From Phytobacter diazotrophicus (GTDB taxonomy: Bacteria > Pseudomonadota > Gammaproteobacteria > Enterobacterales > Enterobacteriaceae): a stretch of DNA of 64,000 nucleotides. The stretch spans positions 1-64,000 of the forward strand of contig SMDE01000012.1 of assembly GCA_004346725.1 (NCBI GenBank), read 5' to 3'. The notes below the pieces were generated by a model. That model searched no databases and had not been told where the DNA came from. It was given only the letters and a program-made list of their open reading frames with translations. This document shows, piece after piece, positions 43,383-53,089 of this stretch. The first letter of the stretch is position 1; every line of letters begins with the position of its first letter. The position numbers and the translations under genes were made by a program.

Positions 43383-44060
43383 TTACTGTTTGTGATAGAC
43401 GTTATCAAAACTGACGTTCATGCCGCCGCAATAGCCGCTATCACGAACGATTAAGTTGCCATTAACCAGTTGTGCCGCCCCGCTGCAAGTGTATTCCTCT
43501 TTCGGGTTTCCCCAGTGCAGCGCATTCCCTTGTGGCGTTATTGTCTCATCGAGATCGCCGGTATGGACAATGTCATATCCTTGCGAATCTTTTCCGCCAT
43601 ACCAGGTCGCCTGTCCCTCGATGTTAATCTGCCCTTTCCCCACAGACGTAATATGAATTTCATTGTCACCCAATTCGGCATGCCATTTACCGGTCCATTC
43701 GGCGAGCGTCGCGTTGTGAATCGGCTGCTTTTCTAAGGACTTAGTGGGCATCCAGCCGACAAATTCATGCTTTTTCCCTGAGTACCAGACGCAGCTCCAG
43801 CCCGGCACTTCTTGTGCTACCAGTACCGTGTCACCCGCCACCAGATACGGTTTTGTTGCGCACACTTCACCCTGTCCCGGGCAGCCATCATCGTCGCGGT
43901 AAAAATGCACGTTGGCATTGGCATCAGTTTTCACTTTCGCCTGGTTGAAGACGCCTGGCCAGGTGGGGAAACTGCCATTACGACAGGTATGCAGATCGTA
44001 TTCGTCAGCGAGACATCCGGCGGAGAAAAAGGCCAGGGCGAGCAGTATTTTTCCTTTCAT
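43383..44060 (-). CDS. Secreted hypothetical protein
   Basis: I do not recognise a named family. The 225 residues start with a signal peptide (MKGKILLALAFFSAGCLA, probable cleavage before DEY; the AGC could instead be a lipobox but lacks the usual Leu at -3). The mature part is Cys- and Trp-rich (about six Cys, EVPGWSCVWYSGKKHEFVGWMPTKSLE resembling an SH3-type segment, and a second half with WTGKWHAELGDNEIHIT). Stands alone between recG (convergent, abutting) and xanP (divergent). Likely periplasmic with disulfides; function unknown. Confidence 0.75.
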   Translation of the reverse strand: MKGKILLALAFFSAGCLADEYDLHTCRNGSFPTWPGVFNQAKVKTDANANVHFYRDDDGCPGQGEVCATKPYLVAGDTVLVAQEVPGWSCVWYSGKKHEFVGWMPTKSLEKQPIHNATLAEWTGKWHAELGDNEIHITSVGKGQINIEGQATWYGGKDSQGYDIVHTGDLDETITPQGNALHWGNPKEEYTCSGAAQLVNGNLIVRDSGYCGGMNVSFDNVYHKQ

Positions 44061-44218
44061 ATCAATCCCTAATTTTTAATTATCGTGCGCGATTGCCGAT
44101 GATTTTAGCATTGCGCAAATTCTGCGGAACGATAAAAGCGCGAACCACCTAAAATCGGGGGGCCTTAGAACCCAACTTGCCGCTCTCAACATTCTTTATA
44201 AAAGTACGTTTTATTGTT

Positions 44219-44256
44219 TAGCAACCGTTTGCTTTTACCAAACAGTCCGATAGAAT
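44219..44256 (+). promoter_or_regulatory. xanP promoter with overlapping PurR-like operator
   Basis: TTTGCT (44228-44233) and TAGAAT (44251-44256) are 17 bp apart. The -35 is overlapped by TAGCAACCGTTTGCTT (44219-44234), which fits 11 of the 12 fixed positions of the PurR consensus ANGCAANCGNTTNCNT. A purine repressor site in front of a xanthine transporter is biologically sensible; this is inference from sequence. Confidence 0.6.
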
Positions 44257-44286
44257 CTCCGCTTTTCCATCAGGGGATTGTTTGCG

Positions 44287-45672
44287 ATGTCTGTCAACAC
44301 CATCGAGTCCGAAAATGCGCAAACGGTTGCGCATACCCAGCCCAGTGAGCTGATCTACCGCCTTGAAGACCGCCCACCGCTGGCGCAAACCATTTTTGCC
44401 GCGCTACAGCACCTGCTGGCGATGTTTGTTGGCGTTATCACGCCAGGCCTGCTGATTTGCCAGGCGCTGGGTTTACCGGCTCAGGATACGCAGCACATCA
44501 TCAGCATGTCGCTGTTCGCCTCCGGCGTCGCATCCATCATCCAGATTAAAGCCTGGGGCCCGGTCGGGTCCGGCCTGCTGTCTATTCAGGGCACCAGCTT
44601 TAACTTCGTTGCGCCATTAATTATGGGCGGAACCGCACTAAAAACCGGCGGCGCCGATGTGCCGACGATGATGGCCGCCTTGTTCGGCTCCCTGATGCTG
44701 GCAAGCTGTACCGAGATGGTTATCTCCCGCATTCTGCCGTTTGCCCGCCGCATCATTACCCCGCTGGTCTCCGGCGTGGTGGTGATGATCATCGGCCTGT
44801 CGCTGATTCAGGTCGGCCTGACGTCTGTGGGCGGTGGCTTCGGCGCGATGGCAAACCATACCTTTGGCGCGCCGAAGAACCTGCTGCTGGCAGGTATCGT
44901 TCTTGCCATCATCATCCTGCTGAACCGCCAGCGTAACCCGTACCTGCGTATCGCCTCCCTGGTCATTGCGATGGCGGTCGGCTACCTCGTCGCCATGATG
45001 ATGGGTATGCTCCCGGCTTACAACGCGCCGGGCAGCACCTTTATGATCCCTACGCCGCTGTATTATGGCCTGAGCATCGACTGGAACCTGCTGCTGCCGC
45101 TGATGCTGGTGTTTATGATCACCTCGCTGGAAACCATTGGTGATATCACCGCAACCTCTGACGTTTCTGAGCAGCCGGTTTCCGGCCCGGCTTATATGAA
45201 TCGCCTGAAAGGCGGCGTACTGGCAAACGGTCTGAACTCCTTTGTTTCTGCGGTGTTCAATACCTTCCCGAACTCCTGTTTCGGCCAGAACAACGGCGTG
45301 ATTCAGCTCACCGGCGTCGCCAGCCGTTATGTGGGTTTCTTCGTTGCCGTCATGCTGATGGTGATGGGTCTGTTCCCGGCCGTTGCCGCCTTCGTTCAGC
45401 AACTGCCTGAGCCGGTACTTGGCGGTGCAACGCTGGTGATGTTCGGTACCATTGCCGCATCTGGCGTACGTATCGTTTCCCGCGAGCCGCTGAACCGCCG
45501 CGCAATCATGATCATCGCCCTGTCGCTGGCCGTTGGCCTGGGCGTCTCCCAGCAGCCAATGATTTTGCAATTCGCCCCTGACTGGCTGAAAAACTTGCTC
45601 TCTTCCGGCATCGCTGCCGGTGGCATCACCGCTATCGTGCTGAACCTGGTTTTCCCTACCGATAAGCAGTAA
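44287..45672 (+). CDS. xanP: Xanthine:H+ symporter XanP
   Basis: A nucleobase-ascorbate transporter (NAT/NCS2) family protein with about 14 membrane segments that imports xanthine with protons. The NAT signature region reads [17 protein letters not shown] (about 335-351), and the TM1 region [25 protein letters not shown] block is present. Start at 44287 gives [12 protein letters not shown] (461 residues; E. coli 463). A PurR-like box overlaps its promoter. Confidence 0.95.
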   Translation: MSVNTIESENAQTVAHTQPSELIYRLEDRPPLAQTIFAALQHLLAMFVGVITPGLLICQALGLPAQDTQHIISMSLFASGVASIIQIKAWGPVGSGLLSIQGTSFNFVAPLIMGGTALKTGGADVPTMMAALFGSLMLASCTEMVISRILPFARRIITPLVSGVVVMIIGLSLIQVGLTSVGGGFGAMANHTFGAPKNLLLAGIVLAIIILLNRQRNPYLRIASLVIAMAVGYLVAMMMGMLPAYNAPGSTFMIPTPLYYGLSIDWNLLLPLMLVFMITSLETIGDITATSDVSEQPVSGPAYMNRLKGGVLANGLNSFVSAVFNTFPNSCFGQNNGVIQLTGVASRYVGFFVAVMLMVMGLFPAVAAFVQQLPEPVLGGATLVMFGTIAASGVRIVSREPLNRRAIMIIALSLAVGLGVSQQPMILQFAPDWLKNLLSSGIAAGGITAIVLNLVFPTDKQ

Positions 45673-45678
45673 TCCCAA

Positions 45679-45709
45679 CAGAGGCAGCGGATGTTTTCCG
45701 TTGCCTCTG
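45679..45709 (+). terminator. Hairpin terminator after xanP
   Basis: CAGAGGCA and TGCCTCTG arms enclose a GCGG...CCGT inner stem, 7 bp after the xanP stop. The following sequence has only a short T-run, so termination may be partial. Confidence 0.6.
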
Positions 45710-45792
45710 TAACGCTCTTTCACCATTCGTGCCTTGAGGAATGCGCATAAATCGTGCATAACTCCTGTACAGGCTTACGAGGGTGGAAGATC

Positions 45793-47535
45793 ATGAAATT
45801 TATTGGAAAGCTGCTAATTTTCGTCATTGTCGTCCTGCTGCTGGCGATGGTGGCCGGTTATTTCCTGCTGCAGACCCGCTGGGGTGCAACGCAGGTTACT
45901 AACTGGGTAAACGAAAAGAGTCAATATCACCTCACCGTTGAGGCCATTGACCACCAGCTTTCCTCGCCTTCCCATGTGCTGTTACGCAACGTCAATTTTG
46001 GCCGTAAAGGGCAGCCCGCTACTCTGGTCGCCAAAACCGTTGATATCGGCCTGAGTAGCCGCCAGTTCACTGACCCTCTCCACACCGATACCATTTTGCT
46101 GCAGGACGGCACGCTGAATCTTTCCCCGGCCACCGCGCCACTCCCCTTCCAGGCTGACCGTCTGCAACTGAGCAATATGGCCTTTAACAGCCCGGCGACC
46201 GGTTGGGATCTGAGTGCGCAACGCGTCACCGGCGGCGTAAGCCCCTGGCAGCCTGTTGAGGGCAATGTGCTCGGCACGCAGGCGCAAATTCAAATGAGCG
46301 CAGGTTCGATGACGCTTAACGGCGTGCCCGCCAGCAATGTGTTGATTCAGGGCAGCATTGATAAAGGCACGGTCACATTAACCACCATCGGTGCGGATAT
46401 GGCGCGGGGTTCGCTGACCGGGAATGCACGACGCGACGCGGATGGCGGCTGGGTGGTGGATAACCTGCGGCTGACTGATATTCGCCTGCAGAGCGACAAA
46501 TCACTGAAAGATTTCTTTGCACCGCTCACGACTCTGCCGTCGTTGCAAATCGGGCGGCTGGATGTGACCGATGCCCGTCTGCAGGGGCCAGAATGGGCAA
46601 TTGCCGATCTGGACCTGACGCTGCGTAACCTGACGCTAACCAAAGGCGACTGGCATACGGATGACGGCCAGTTGTCGATGAATGCCAATGAGTTTATCTA
46701 CGGTTCGCTGCATTTGTTCGACCCGATTATAAACGCGGAATTTACCCCGGCGGGCATCGCGATGCAGCAGTTCACCACCCGCTGGGAAAACGGAATGGTG
46801 CGCACATCCGGCTACTGGACGCGCAGCGGAAAAGCGCTGGTGCTGAACGATGCGGCCATCGTCGGGCTGGAATATACGCTGCCTGCCAACTGGAAGCAGT
46901 TGTGGATGGACACCCTGCCCGACTGGCTGAATAGCGTCACGTTGACCAGGTTCAGCGCCAGTCGCAACCTGGTGATTGATATCGACCCGGCTTTCCCGTG
47001 GCAGTTGACGTCACTGGATGGCTACGGCACCAACGTGCAACTGGCGCGCGACCACAAGTGGGGCGTGTGGAATGGCGATGTGAAGATCAATGCCGCCGCC
47101 GCGACCTTTAACCGGGTGGATGTGCGCAGGCCGTCGCTGGCGTTAAGCGCCAACGGCAGTTCGGTGAACATTACCGAGCTGAGCGCCTTTGTCGAGAAAG
47201 GGATGCTGGAAGCCACTGCCGTGGTCGGTCAAACGCCGGACCGCACCGTACGGGTGAGCCTGAACGGGCGTGGCGTGCCGATGAATGTATTGCAGCAGTG
47301 GGGATGGCCCGTGTTGCCGATCGGTGGCGACGGTAATCTGCAGTTGAGCGCCACGGGCCGTATTCAGGCCGATGCGCCGTTAAAACCAACGGTTGATGGT
47401 GAACTTTCCGCTGTAAATGCCCAGCAACAACAGGTGAAACAGACGATGCGCAGCGGCGTGGTGTCAGGTGGTGAAGCGGCTGCGCCCGCATCGGCACCTG
47501 TGCCAGCGCCTGCTGAGACACAGCCCACGCCATAA
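45793..47535 (+). CDS. yicH: AsmA-family inner-membrane protein YicH
   Basis: An AsmA/TamB-superfamily protein: one N-terminal membrane anchor (about 5-25, LLIFVIVVLLLAMVAGYFLL) and a long periplasmic region of beta-rich repeats (580 residues; E. coli 569). The family is thought to bridge the periplasm and move phospholipids; evidence for YicH itself is limited. The start at 45793 gives MKFIGKLL. The C-terminus is an Ala/Pro-rich tail (AAAPASAPVPAPAETQPTP) longer than in E. coli. Confidence 0.92.
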   Translation: MKFIGKLLIFVIVVLLLAMVAGYFLLQTRWGATQVTNWVNEKSQYHLTVEAIDHQLSSPSHVLLRNVNFGRKGQPATLVAKTVDIGLSSRQFTDPLHTDTILLQDGTLNLSPATAPLPFQADRLQLSNMAFNSPATGWDLSAQRVTGGVSPWQPVEGNVLGTQAQIQMSAGSMTLNGVPASNVLIQGSIDKGTVTLTTIGADMARGSLTGNARRDADGGWVVDNLRLTDIRLQSDKSLKDFFAPLTTLPSLQIGRLDVTDARLQGPEWAIADLDLTLRNLTLTKGDWHTDDGQLSMNANEFIYGSLHLFDPIINAEFTPAGIAMQQFTTRWENGMVRTSGYWTRSGKALVLNDAAIVGLEYTLPANWKQLWMDTLPDWLNSVTLTRFSASRNLVIDIDPAFPWQLTSLDGYGTNVQLARDHKWGVWNGDVKINAAAATFNRVDVRRPSLALSANGSSVNITELSAFVEKGMLEATAVVGQTPDRTVRVSLNGRGVPMNVLQQWGWPVLPIGGDGNLQLSATGRIQADAPLKPTVDGELSAVNAQQQQVKQTMRSGVVSGGEAAAPASAPVPAPAETQPTP

Positions 47536-47542
47536 CCCTTTT

Positions 47543-47568
47543 CCCCGGTGGCGCTGCGCTTACCGGGG
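47543..47568. repeat. REP element after yicH
   Basis: CCCCGGTGGCGC-TGCGCTTACCGGGG palindrome just after the yicH stop, followed by CTAC as in standard REP units. Confidence 0.8.
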
Positions 47569-47632
47569 CTACCGTTCAGGAGGGACGCGTTGTTTACGCC
47601 GCATCCGTGAACCTGGCAACCGTGCCGCCAAT

Positions 47633-47675
47633 GCCCCTCACCCCTGCCCTCTCCCTCAAAGGGAGAGGGAGAAAG
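47633..47675. repeat. Intergenic palindromic repeat, copy 2
   Basis: CCCTCTCCCT-caa-AGGGAGAGGG (47647-47669) is a perfect 10-bp hairpin, preceded by GCCCCTCACCCCTG. It matches, inverted, the repeat at 83-183 and sits between the convergent yicH and isomerase genes. Confidence 0.65.
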
Positions 47676-47695
47676 GCACGCCGCATCCGGGAAAA

Positions 47696-48382
47696 TCACG
47701 TCACATTCAAACGCCCATACTCATGGCATAACAACCACTTCACGGGTACATCCTCGTCGATGGTTGGGAAACGCCCGCCGGGCTCGAGGAAATGGTTATC
47801 ACGCTTATCATCATTCACCATCGAAATCTCCCAACCGAGCACAAACGCTTTCTCGGCCCAGAAACGGTGATACAGACGCGGCGGCAGACACACCCCCTGC
47901 CCCGGTTTTAACACCAGCGTCTCACCGGGCTTAAACGTACGCCGCCGCCCGTCCACACGCACCTCCACCGCACGCCGCTCGTCAAACAGCGCCTCATCCG
48001 TCGCCCAGCCGAACTGCATACACAAATCGCCACCGCCCCGGTTCAGAATGTCTTCCATTTTATGGCGATGAAAATGCCACGGCGTCTGCTGCTCCTGCTG
48101 GATTTGCAGCATCTTTTCGGCATACGGCTTCGGGTAGGCGGCTGAATTCAGCGCACCGTTACGCAACGTCAACAGCGTCAGGCCGGTTTTGCTAAAATCG
48201 CCGCGGCCAAAATCGGTGATATCCCAGCCCAGTTGCAGATCCAGCACCTCACTCCATTCATCCAGCCGCTGTTTTCGCCAGGCATCGACGGTGAAAAAGG
48301 CAAACTCCGGCAGGCACACCCGGAACGTCTCGGCGATGGCGTGCGCTTTATCAATGGCATAGTTAATCTGTGAACGTTTCAT
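47696..48382 (-). CDS. D-lyxose ketol-isomerase-like enzyme
   Basis: A cupin-fold sugar isomerase (D-lyxose isomerase family, PF07385). Enzymes of this family convert D-lyxose to D-xylulose and D-mannose to D-fructose with Mn2+. The metal ligands are visible as His103, His105 and Glu110 in WHFHRHKMED and the later His in RLYHRFW (about 172). 228 residues, as for characterised members. Last gene of an eight-gene PTS/aldolase operon; its start overlaps the kinase stop by 4 bp. It may supply the ketose form used by the pathway. Confidence 0.85.
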   Translation of the reverse strand: MKRSQINYAIDKAHAIAETFRVCLPEFAFFTVDAWRKQRLDEWSEVLDLQLGWDITDFGRGDFSKTGLTLLTLRNGALNSAAYPKPYAEKMLQIQQEQQTPWHFHRHKMEDILNRGGGDLCMQFGWATDEALFDERRAVEVRVDGRRRTFKPGETLVLKPGQGVCLPPRLYHRFWAEKAFVLGWEISMVNDDKRDNHFLEPGGRFPTIDEDVPVKWLLCHEYGRLNVT

Positions 48383-49296
48383 TCTATTCTCCCGGTTCGA
48401 ATGGCAAGCCAGGCAGTGCCGCGCATGCCGCTGCTGTCGCCGTGATGGGCTTTCACGATAGGGGTAGAGAAATGATCGGTAAAAACGAAAGGGGCGACGT
48501 CGGCTTCAAGATTCGCGATAAGCGGCTCTGCATTCGATAACCCACCGCCAATCACAATCACGCCAGGGTCGAGAAGATTCACCACCGTTGCCAGGGTGCG
48601 GGCAAGCTGTTGGCGAAACCGCGTCACCTGCCGCACGGCGTTGGGTTCACCCTGCTGCGCCAGCGCCACAATCGCATCACCTGTAAGATGTTGCCCACTG
48701 AACAACCTGTAGCGCTCGCTCAACCCCGTCCCGGAGACAAACGACTCCACGCAGTTATCCTTACCACAATAACAACGCACCGGCGGGCCATCGTGCTGCT
48801 CGCGGTATCCCGGCAGGGTAATGTGACCGCACTCGGCGGCATTTCCCCACGCGCCGACAAATGGCTGGCGGTGAATGGCTATCCCGCCGCCGCAGCCGGT
48901 ACCGAGCGTGATACCAAACACCACTTCATGCCGCTGCCCCGCACCGTCACAGGCTTCCGACAAGGCGAAACAGTTGCCGTCGTTCGCCATCACCACTGTC
49001 TGCCCCAGTAACTGCTGGAGATCCGTCTGCAACGCGCGGCCATTAATGACCTGAATATTGGAATTTTTAATCAGCCCGCTCAGCGGCGAGACGCTCCCCG
49101 GCAGGGCAATCCCCGTCATCATCGGCTGCTGCATGTCATGGCGAATCTGGTCAATAAAGGCGACCACCGACTCCACAAACTGCGGATAGCTCGCTTTTTG
49201 CGTCGGGCAGCGGTAACGCGCCTTTTCCTGCCCTTGCGCATCCATCACCACTGCCGCGATTTTGGTGCCGCCGATGTCCAGCCCCAGGTAGTACAT
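48379..49296 (-). CDS. ROK-family sugar kinase (fructokinase-like)
   Basis: The 305 residues start MYYLGLDIGGTKIAAVV with the ATP-binding DIGGT (7-11) and contain the ROK zinc motif GHITLPG...CYCGKDNCVE and LGTGCGGGI. The closest well-known types are Mak fructokinase and NagK. In this operon it would phosphorylate the sugar or its 1-phosphate so that the adjacent aldolases can split a ketose bisphosphate. The exact substrate is not determined by sequence. Confidence 0.85.
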   Translation of the reverse strand: MYYLGLDIGGTKIAAVVMDAQGQEKARYRCPTQKASYPQFVESVVAFIDQIRHDMQQPMMTGIALPGSVSPLSGLIKNSNIQVINGRALQTDLQQLLGQTVVMANDGNCFALSEACDGAGQRHEVVFGITLGTGCGGGIAIHRQPFVGAWGNAAECGHITLPGYREQHDGPPVRCYCGKDNCVESFVSGTGLSERYRLFSGQHLTGDAIVALAQQGEPNAVRQVTRFRQQLARTLATVVNLLDPGVIVIGGGLSNAEPLIANLEADVAPFVFTDHFSTPIVKAHHGDSSGMRGTAWLAIRTGRIE

Positions 49297-49344
49297 ATCC
49301 CTTTCCTTATTGCGAAAGAGGCGGGCGAACCCGCCTCCATGGCT

Positions 49345-50205
49345 TTAGTAGAGTGACGCTTTCCCGGTTGATCCAAACAGCTTCATTTTGTAGCGGATCA
49401 CCTCCCGAGCGGCGTTGATCGCGTCCGGGTAGATCACGTTCGGATCCCACCAGGTTTCGCGGGCGAGGATCTCACGCACTTTCTGGAAGTAGGCGTATTT
49501 CATGTCGCTGGAGATGTTGATTTTGCCCACCCCCAGGGTCACGGACTCGGCGATTTCCGCATCCGGGTTCGCCGAACCGCCATGCAGCACCAGAGGAATA
49601 TCCAGACGCCCGGCAATGTCGCGCAGAATGTTCATTTGCAACTTCGGCTGCATGCCTTTCGGGTAGATACCATGCGCCGTACCGATCGCCACCGCCAGAG
49701 TGTCTGCCCCGGTGCGGGCAATAAAATCCTCTGCCTGTGCCGGGTCGGTATAGGTGACTTCCGACACGCCGCCTTCCACGGACGTGCCCGTTTGCCCGAT
49801 GGTGCCCAGTTCCCCTTCCACCGAAACGCCCACCGCATGCGCCAGGCGCACCACTTCTTTGGTCAGCGCCACGTTCTCCTCATAGGGCAGTAGCGAGCCG
49901 TCAATCATCACCGAGGTGAATCCACACTGGATCGCCCGCAACACATGTTCGACCGACGCGCCGTGATCCAGATGCAGGGTGAACGGCACCGGGCTGCGCA
50001 TGGTGATATCGCGGACATAGCCGAAAAAGCTATCCCCAACAAAATCGTGTTCGCTGGGGTGGATGGAGATGATCGCAGGCGTGTTGGTGGCTTCCGCTTC
50101 TTCCACCACCGCGCGGATGAAGCAGCTATCCGCCACGTTGAACGCACCAATGGCGAAACCGTGTTGGCGGGTGGGTTTCAGTAACTCTTTCATCGAAATT
50201 AACAT
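49345..50205 (-). CDS. Class II ketose-bisphosphate aldolase (first of two)
   Basis: A zinc-dependent aldolase of the FbaA/GatY/KbaY family, 286 residues. Key blocks: LHLDHGASVEHV (catalytic Asp and zinc His), VEGELG, AIGTAHGIYP (zinc His), VLHGGSANPD (zinc His) and KINISSDMKYAY (phosphate binding). Expected to cleave a ketose 1,6-bisphosphate or 1-phosphate into dihydroxyacetone phosphate plus an aldehyde. It and the next gene are paralogues, diverged well beyond a recent duplication. Confidence 0.88.
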   Translation of the reverse strand: MLISMKELLKPTRQHGFAIGAFNVADSCFIRAVVEEAEATNTPAIISIHPSEHDFVGDSFFGYVRDITMRSPVPFTLHLDHGASVEHVLRAIQCGFTSVMIDGSLLPYEENVALTKEVVRLAHAVGVSVEGELGTIGQTGTSVEGGVSEVTYTDPAQAEDFIARTGADTLAVAIGTAHGIYPKGMQPKLQMNILRDIAGRLDIPLVLHGGSANPDAEIAESVTLGVGKINISSDMKYAYFQKVREILARETWWDPNVIYPDAINAAREVIRYKMKLFGSTGKASLY

Positions 50206-50286
50206 GTTAATTCTCCAGTTTCGGGGTGTAGCAAGCCCTGCCGGTGCGTCGTTGCAGAGGCATAGAAGGCGTAACAGAAAAAAGAA

Positions 50287-51138
50287 TCAGGTTTTGCCGA
50301 TAGCGCCGCTGGCCTGTAGATACGGGATAATGGCTTCTTCGCTGGCCTGCTCCATGGCGATCAGCACATCCACCAGTTCGCGGGAACTGTCATGACACAG
50401 GGTATGCAGCAGCGCGGCCTTTCCAGCTTCGAACACCGCCGCGCCGACATTGATCTTGGCGACGCCAAAGGACGGGCAACGCTGCATCTGGTCAAACGGA
50501 GTGCCGCTGCCGCCGTGCAATGCCAGCGGGACCGTCGATTTGCGGGCAACCTCTTCCAGGCGCTGAAAATCGATAGCTGGCGTGATGCCGGGGGCGTACA
50601 TGCCGTGCGCGGTGCCGACGGAAACCGCCAGCAGATCAATCCCGGTCTGCGCAATAAACGGTTCAACGTCGGCGGCCTGCGTCATGAGATCCGCATTGGT
50701 GGCGTGGTCATAGCGCGGCGCATCGGCCAGATGGCCCAACTCCCCTTCCACACACAGCCCGGCACTGGCGGCCAGCTCAACAACCGCGCGGGTCTGGCGG
50801 ATGTTCTCTTCCAGCGGGAAGGCAGAGGCGTCAATCATCAGTCCGCTAAACCCGGCGCGAAACGCCTGACGAATGCGCACCGGATCTTTCCCGTGGTCAA
50901 GGGCCAGCGTGACCGGCACCGTAGCCTCGTCGGCCAGCGCTTTCACCACCGCCACGGCAACCGGTGGCGGGAAATGCGCCAGATGTCCCTGATACAGGTT
51001 CAGGATAATCGGCGCGCGATGTTTCTCGGCAACCCGCACCGCCGCGCGGGCGCTTTCGAGGTTCATACAGTTGATGGCCAGAAGCGCATAGTGTTCACGC
51101 CAGGCTTTGGTCACCATACTTTTCATGTCGGCAAACAT
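50287..51138 (-). CDS. Class II ketose-bisphosphate aldolase (second of two)
   Basis: The 283-residue protein has the same metal and substrate blocks: TLALDHGKDP, CVEGELGHL, SVGTAHGMYAPG, ALHGGSGTP and KINVGAAVF. The phosphate loop sequence differs from the neighbouring aldolase (INVGA against INISS), hinting at a different substrate or stereochemistry. It follows the PTS EIIC gene by 11 bp. Confidence 0.86.
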   Translation of the reverse strand: MFADMKSMVTKAWREHYALLAINCMNLESARAAVRVAEKHRAPIILNLYQGHLAHFPPPVAVAVVKALADEATVPVTLALDHGKDPVRIRQAFRAGFSGLMIDASAFPLEENIRQTRAVVELAASAGLCVEGELGHLADAPRYDHATNADLMTQAADVEPFIAQTGIDLLAVSVGTAHGMYAPGITPAIDFQRLEEVARKSTVPLALHGGSGTPFDQMQRCPSFGVAKINVGAAVFEAGKAALLHTLCHDSSRELVDVLIAMEQASEEAIIPYLQASGAIGKT

Positions 51139-51149
51139 ACGGTCTCCGT

Positions 51150-52241
51150 TTATTCCAGGGTGAAGGTGATCTCTTCGTCTTTCAGTTTCTTATCGCTAAG
51201 CTCGTCAAACTCTTCGTCACGTTCGGTTACCGGTTTCTTCCACAGCGAGAGCATCACGCCGCAGATAACCGTGCCTATCCCCAACGCCAGGCAGAACAGC
51301 AGCGGATGGGTAAACAGCGGCACCACAAACATGCCACCGTGTGGAACCGGGCTTTCCACGCCCCACACCATGATCAGGCCACCCGCAATCGCCGAGGCCA
51401 CCACACAGGAGCCGACCACGCGCAGCAGGTCACGCGCCGCAATCGGAATGACCCCCTCGGTAATCATGCAGATCCCCATCGGGAAGGCCGCTTTCAGCGC
51501 TTCACGTTCGGCGCGGGTGTATTTGTGGCGCGTCAGCAGGAAAGAGAGGGTGATGCCGAACGGCGGAATAATGGAGCCGACAAATTTCACCGCTTCCGGC
51601 CCGTATACACCGCTGACCAGCAGACCATCGGCAAACAGCGACATGGTTTTGTTCACCGGGCCGCCGAAGTCAAACGTTGCCATCGCGCCAAGGATCGCCC
51701 CCATCAGGAAGCGAGAACCGCCCTGCATCGACTCCAGCATGTGGATCAGCGCTTCCTGCAGCCAGGCGATGGGTTTGCCAATCAGAGTCATCATCAACAG
51801 GCCGCCGATAATGGTGCTCAGGACGGGCAGCACCATGATGGGCATCAGCCCCTGCATGGATTTCGGCAGACGGATGTAGTGTTTAAGCAACAGGACGGTG
51901 TAGCCCACCAGGAACCCACCCAGCATCCCGCCGATAAACCCGGTATGAATTTGCCCACAGACAAAGCCGACAATCAGGCCCGGCGCGAATCCGGGACGGT
52001 CAGCAATGGAGTAGGCAATGGCGGCGCTGATCAGGGGGACAATCAACCCCATTCCCCAGCCGCCAATCTGATTGAGCATCCAGGGGATGGTGCCCGTTTT
52101 TTCTCCAACGTTTGTGCCGCCGAGTACCTGGCCGAGGGCAATACAGATGCCCGCCGCCACAATTAACGGAATCATCCACGAGATGCCCGTCAAAAGATGT
52201 CTTTTTATTTCCTGCGAAACAGGAACTTTATTTTCACTCAT
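51150..52241 (-). CDS. PTS fructose-like EIIC permease
   Basis: The membrane component of a fructose-family phosphotransferase system, 363 residues with about 9-10 membrane segments. FDFGGPVNKTMS and CMITEGVIPIAARD are the family's substrate-channel motifs. GGAGG-type Shine-Dalgarno precedes ATG 52241. The IIC stands as a separate protein from IIA and IIB, as in the FrwC/FrvB-like systems; it would import and phosphorylate a ketose at C1. Confidence 0.9.
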   Translation of the reverse strand: MSENKVPVSQEIKRHLLTGISWMIPLIVAAGICIALGQVLGGTNVGEKTGTIPWMLNQIGGWGMGLIVPLISAAIAYSIADRPGFAPGLIVGFVCGQIHTGFIGGMLGGFLVGYTVLLLKHYIRLPKSMQGLMPIMVLPVLSTIIGGLLMMTLIGKPIAWLQEALIHMLESMQGGSRFLMGAILGAMATFDFGGPVNKTMSLFADGLLVSGVYGPEAVKFVGSIIPPFGITLSFLLTRHKYTRAEREALKAAFPMGICMITEGVIPIAARDLLRVVGSCVVASAIAGGLIMVWGVESPVPHGGMFVVPLFTHPLLFCLALGIGTVICGVMLSLWKKPVTERDEEFDELSDKKLKDEEITFTLE

Positions 52242-52259
52242 GTGACCTCCAGATAAGGA

Positions 52260-52574
52260 TCACGCATTAGCTAATGATTTCTCGACCTTTTCAAGAAACT
52301 GAACGGGTGATTTAATGACAATTTCGGTTTTAACTCGCACGATGCGCTTATTAATGAAACGTTCTTCCCCTTTTATTTTGACATCGACCGCAAGAATAAC
52401 GACGTCGGCTGCGGAAATATCTTCCGCCAATAACTCATTTTCAGTACCGATAGTGCCCTGAGTTTCAACTTTAATATTATGCCCAAGCGCTTTTGCGCCT
52501 TTAATTAACTTCTCGCGGGCAATATACGTATGTGCAATACCTGCCGTACAGGCAGCGACACAAACAATATTCAT
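52260..52574 (-). CDS. PTS fructose-like EIIB
   Basis: The 104-residue phosphocarrier has the fructose-type active-site loop VAACTAGIAHTYIAREKL with the phosphorylated Cys9. The start at 52574 has GGAG upstream (a GTG four codons earlier is possible). Passes phosphate from IIA to the sugar in IIC. Confidence 0.92.
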   Translation of the reverse strand: MNIVCVAACTAGIAHTYIAREKLIKGAKALGHNIKVETQGTIGTENELLAEDISAADVVILAVDVKIKGEERFINKRIVRVKTEIVIKSPVQFLEKVEKSLANA

Positions 52575-52593
52575 AACATGCTCCACTTTTTAT

Positions 52594-53064
52594 TTAGCAA
52601 ACATCGGATTCGGCATATTGACTAAACAAGTCAATAATCTTTTGTGGACTACGTTCGACCAGTAATTGCTCAATGATCTCTTCATCCGCCAGTGCACCCG
52701 CCACCTGAGAAAGCAGGCGAATATGCGTCGTATTTTGATCTTCAAGCCGTACAGCAAATAAAATAATGCAGCGCACATTACTGCCATCCAGGGTTTCCCA
52801 GGGAATATCCTGGCGTGTGCGTCCAATCGCCAGGGTGGTATTGACCACCGCTGAAGATTTACCATGAGGTATCGCGATATGGTTTTCGAAGCCGGTCGAC
52901 CCTTCTGATTCACGTTGCCAGACATCCTGAATAAACGTTTCCCGGCAACTAATAGCGCCATCTTTTTGCAACAGGTCGGTTAATTCCTCAATCGCCTCCG
53001 TTTTATTTGTAGCTTTCATATCTAAAATAACGCGATTCGTATTCAGGATTTTTGTTATGTCCAT
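52594..53064 (-). CDS. PTS fructose-like EIIA
   Basis: A 156-residue fructose/mannitol-type IIA domain. The phosphorylated histidine is in NHIAIPHGKSS (about residue 66). It accepts phosphate from HPr. Lies 25 bp after the regulator gene in the same operon. Confidence 0.92.
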   Translation of the reverse strand: MDITKILNTNRVILDMKATNKTEAIEELTDLLQKDGAISCRETFIQDVWQRESEGSTGFENHIAIPHGKSSAVVNTTLAIGRTRQDIPWETLDGSNVRCIILFAVRLEDQNTTHIRLLSQVAGALADEEIIEQLLVERSPQKIIDLFSQYAESDVC

Positions 53065-53089
53065 TAAACATACCTCATGGATTCAGATA

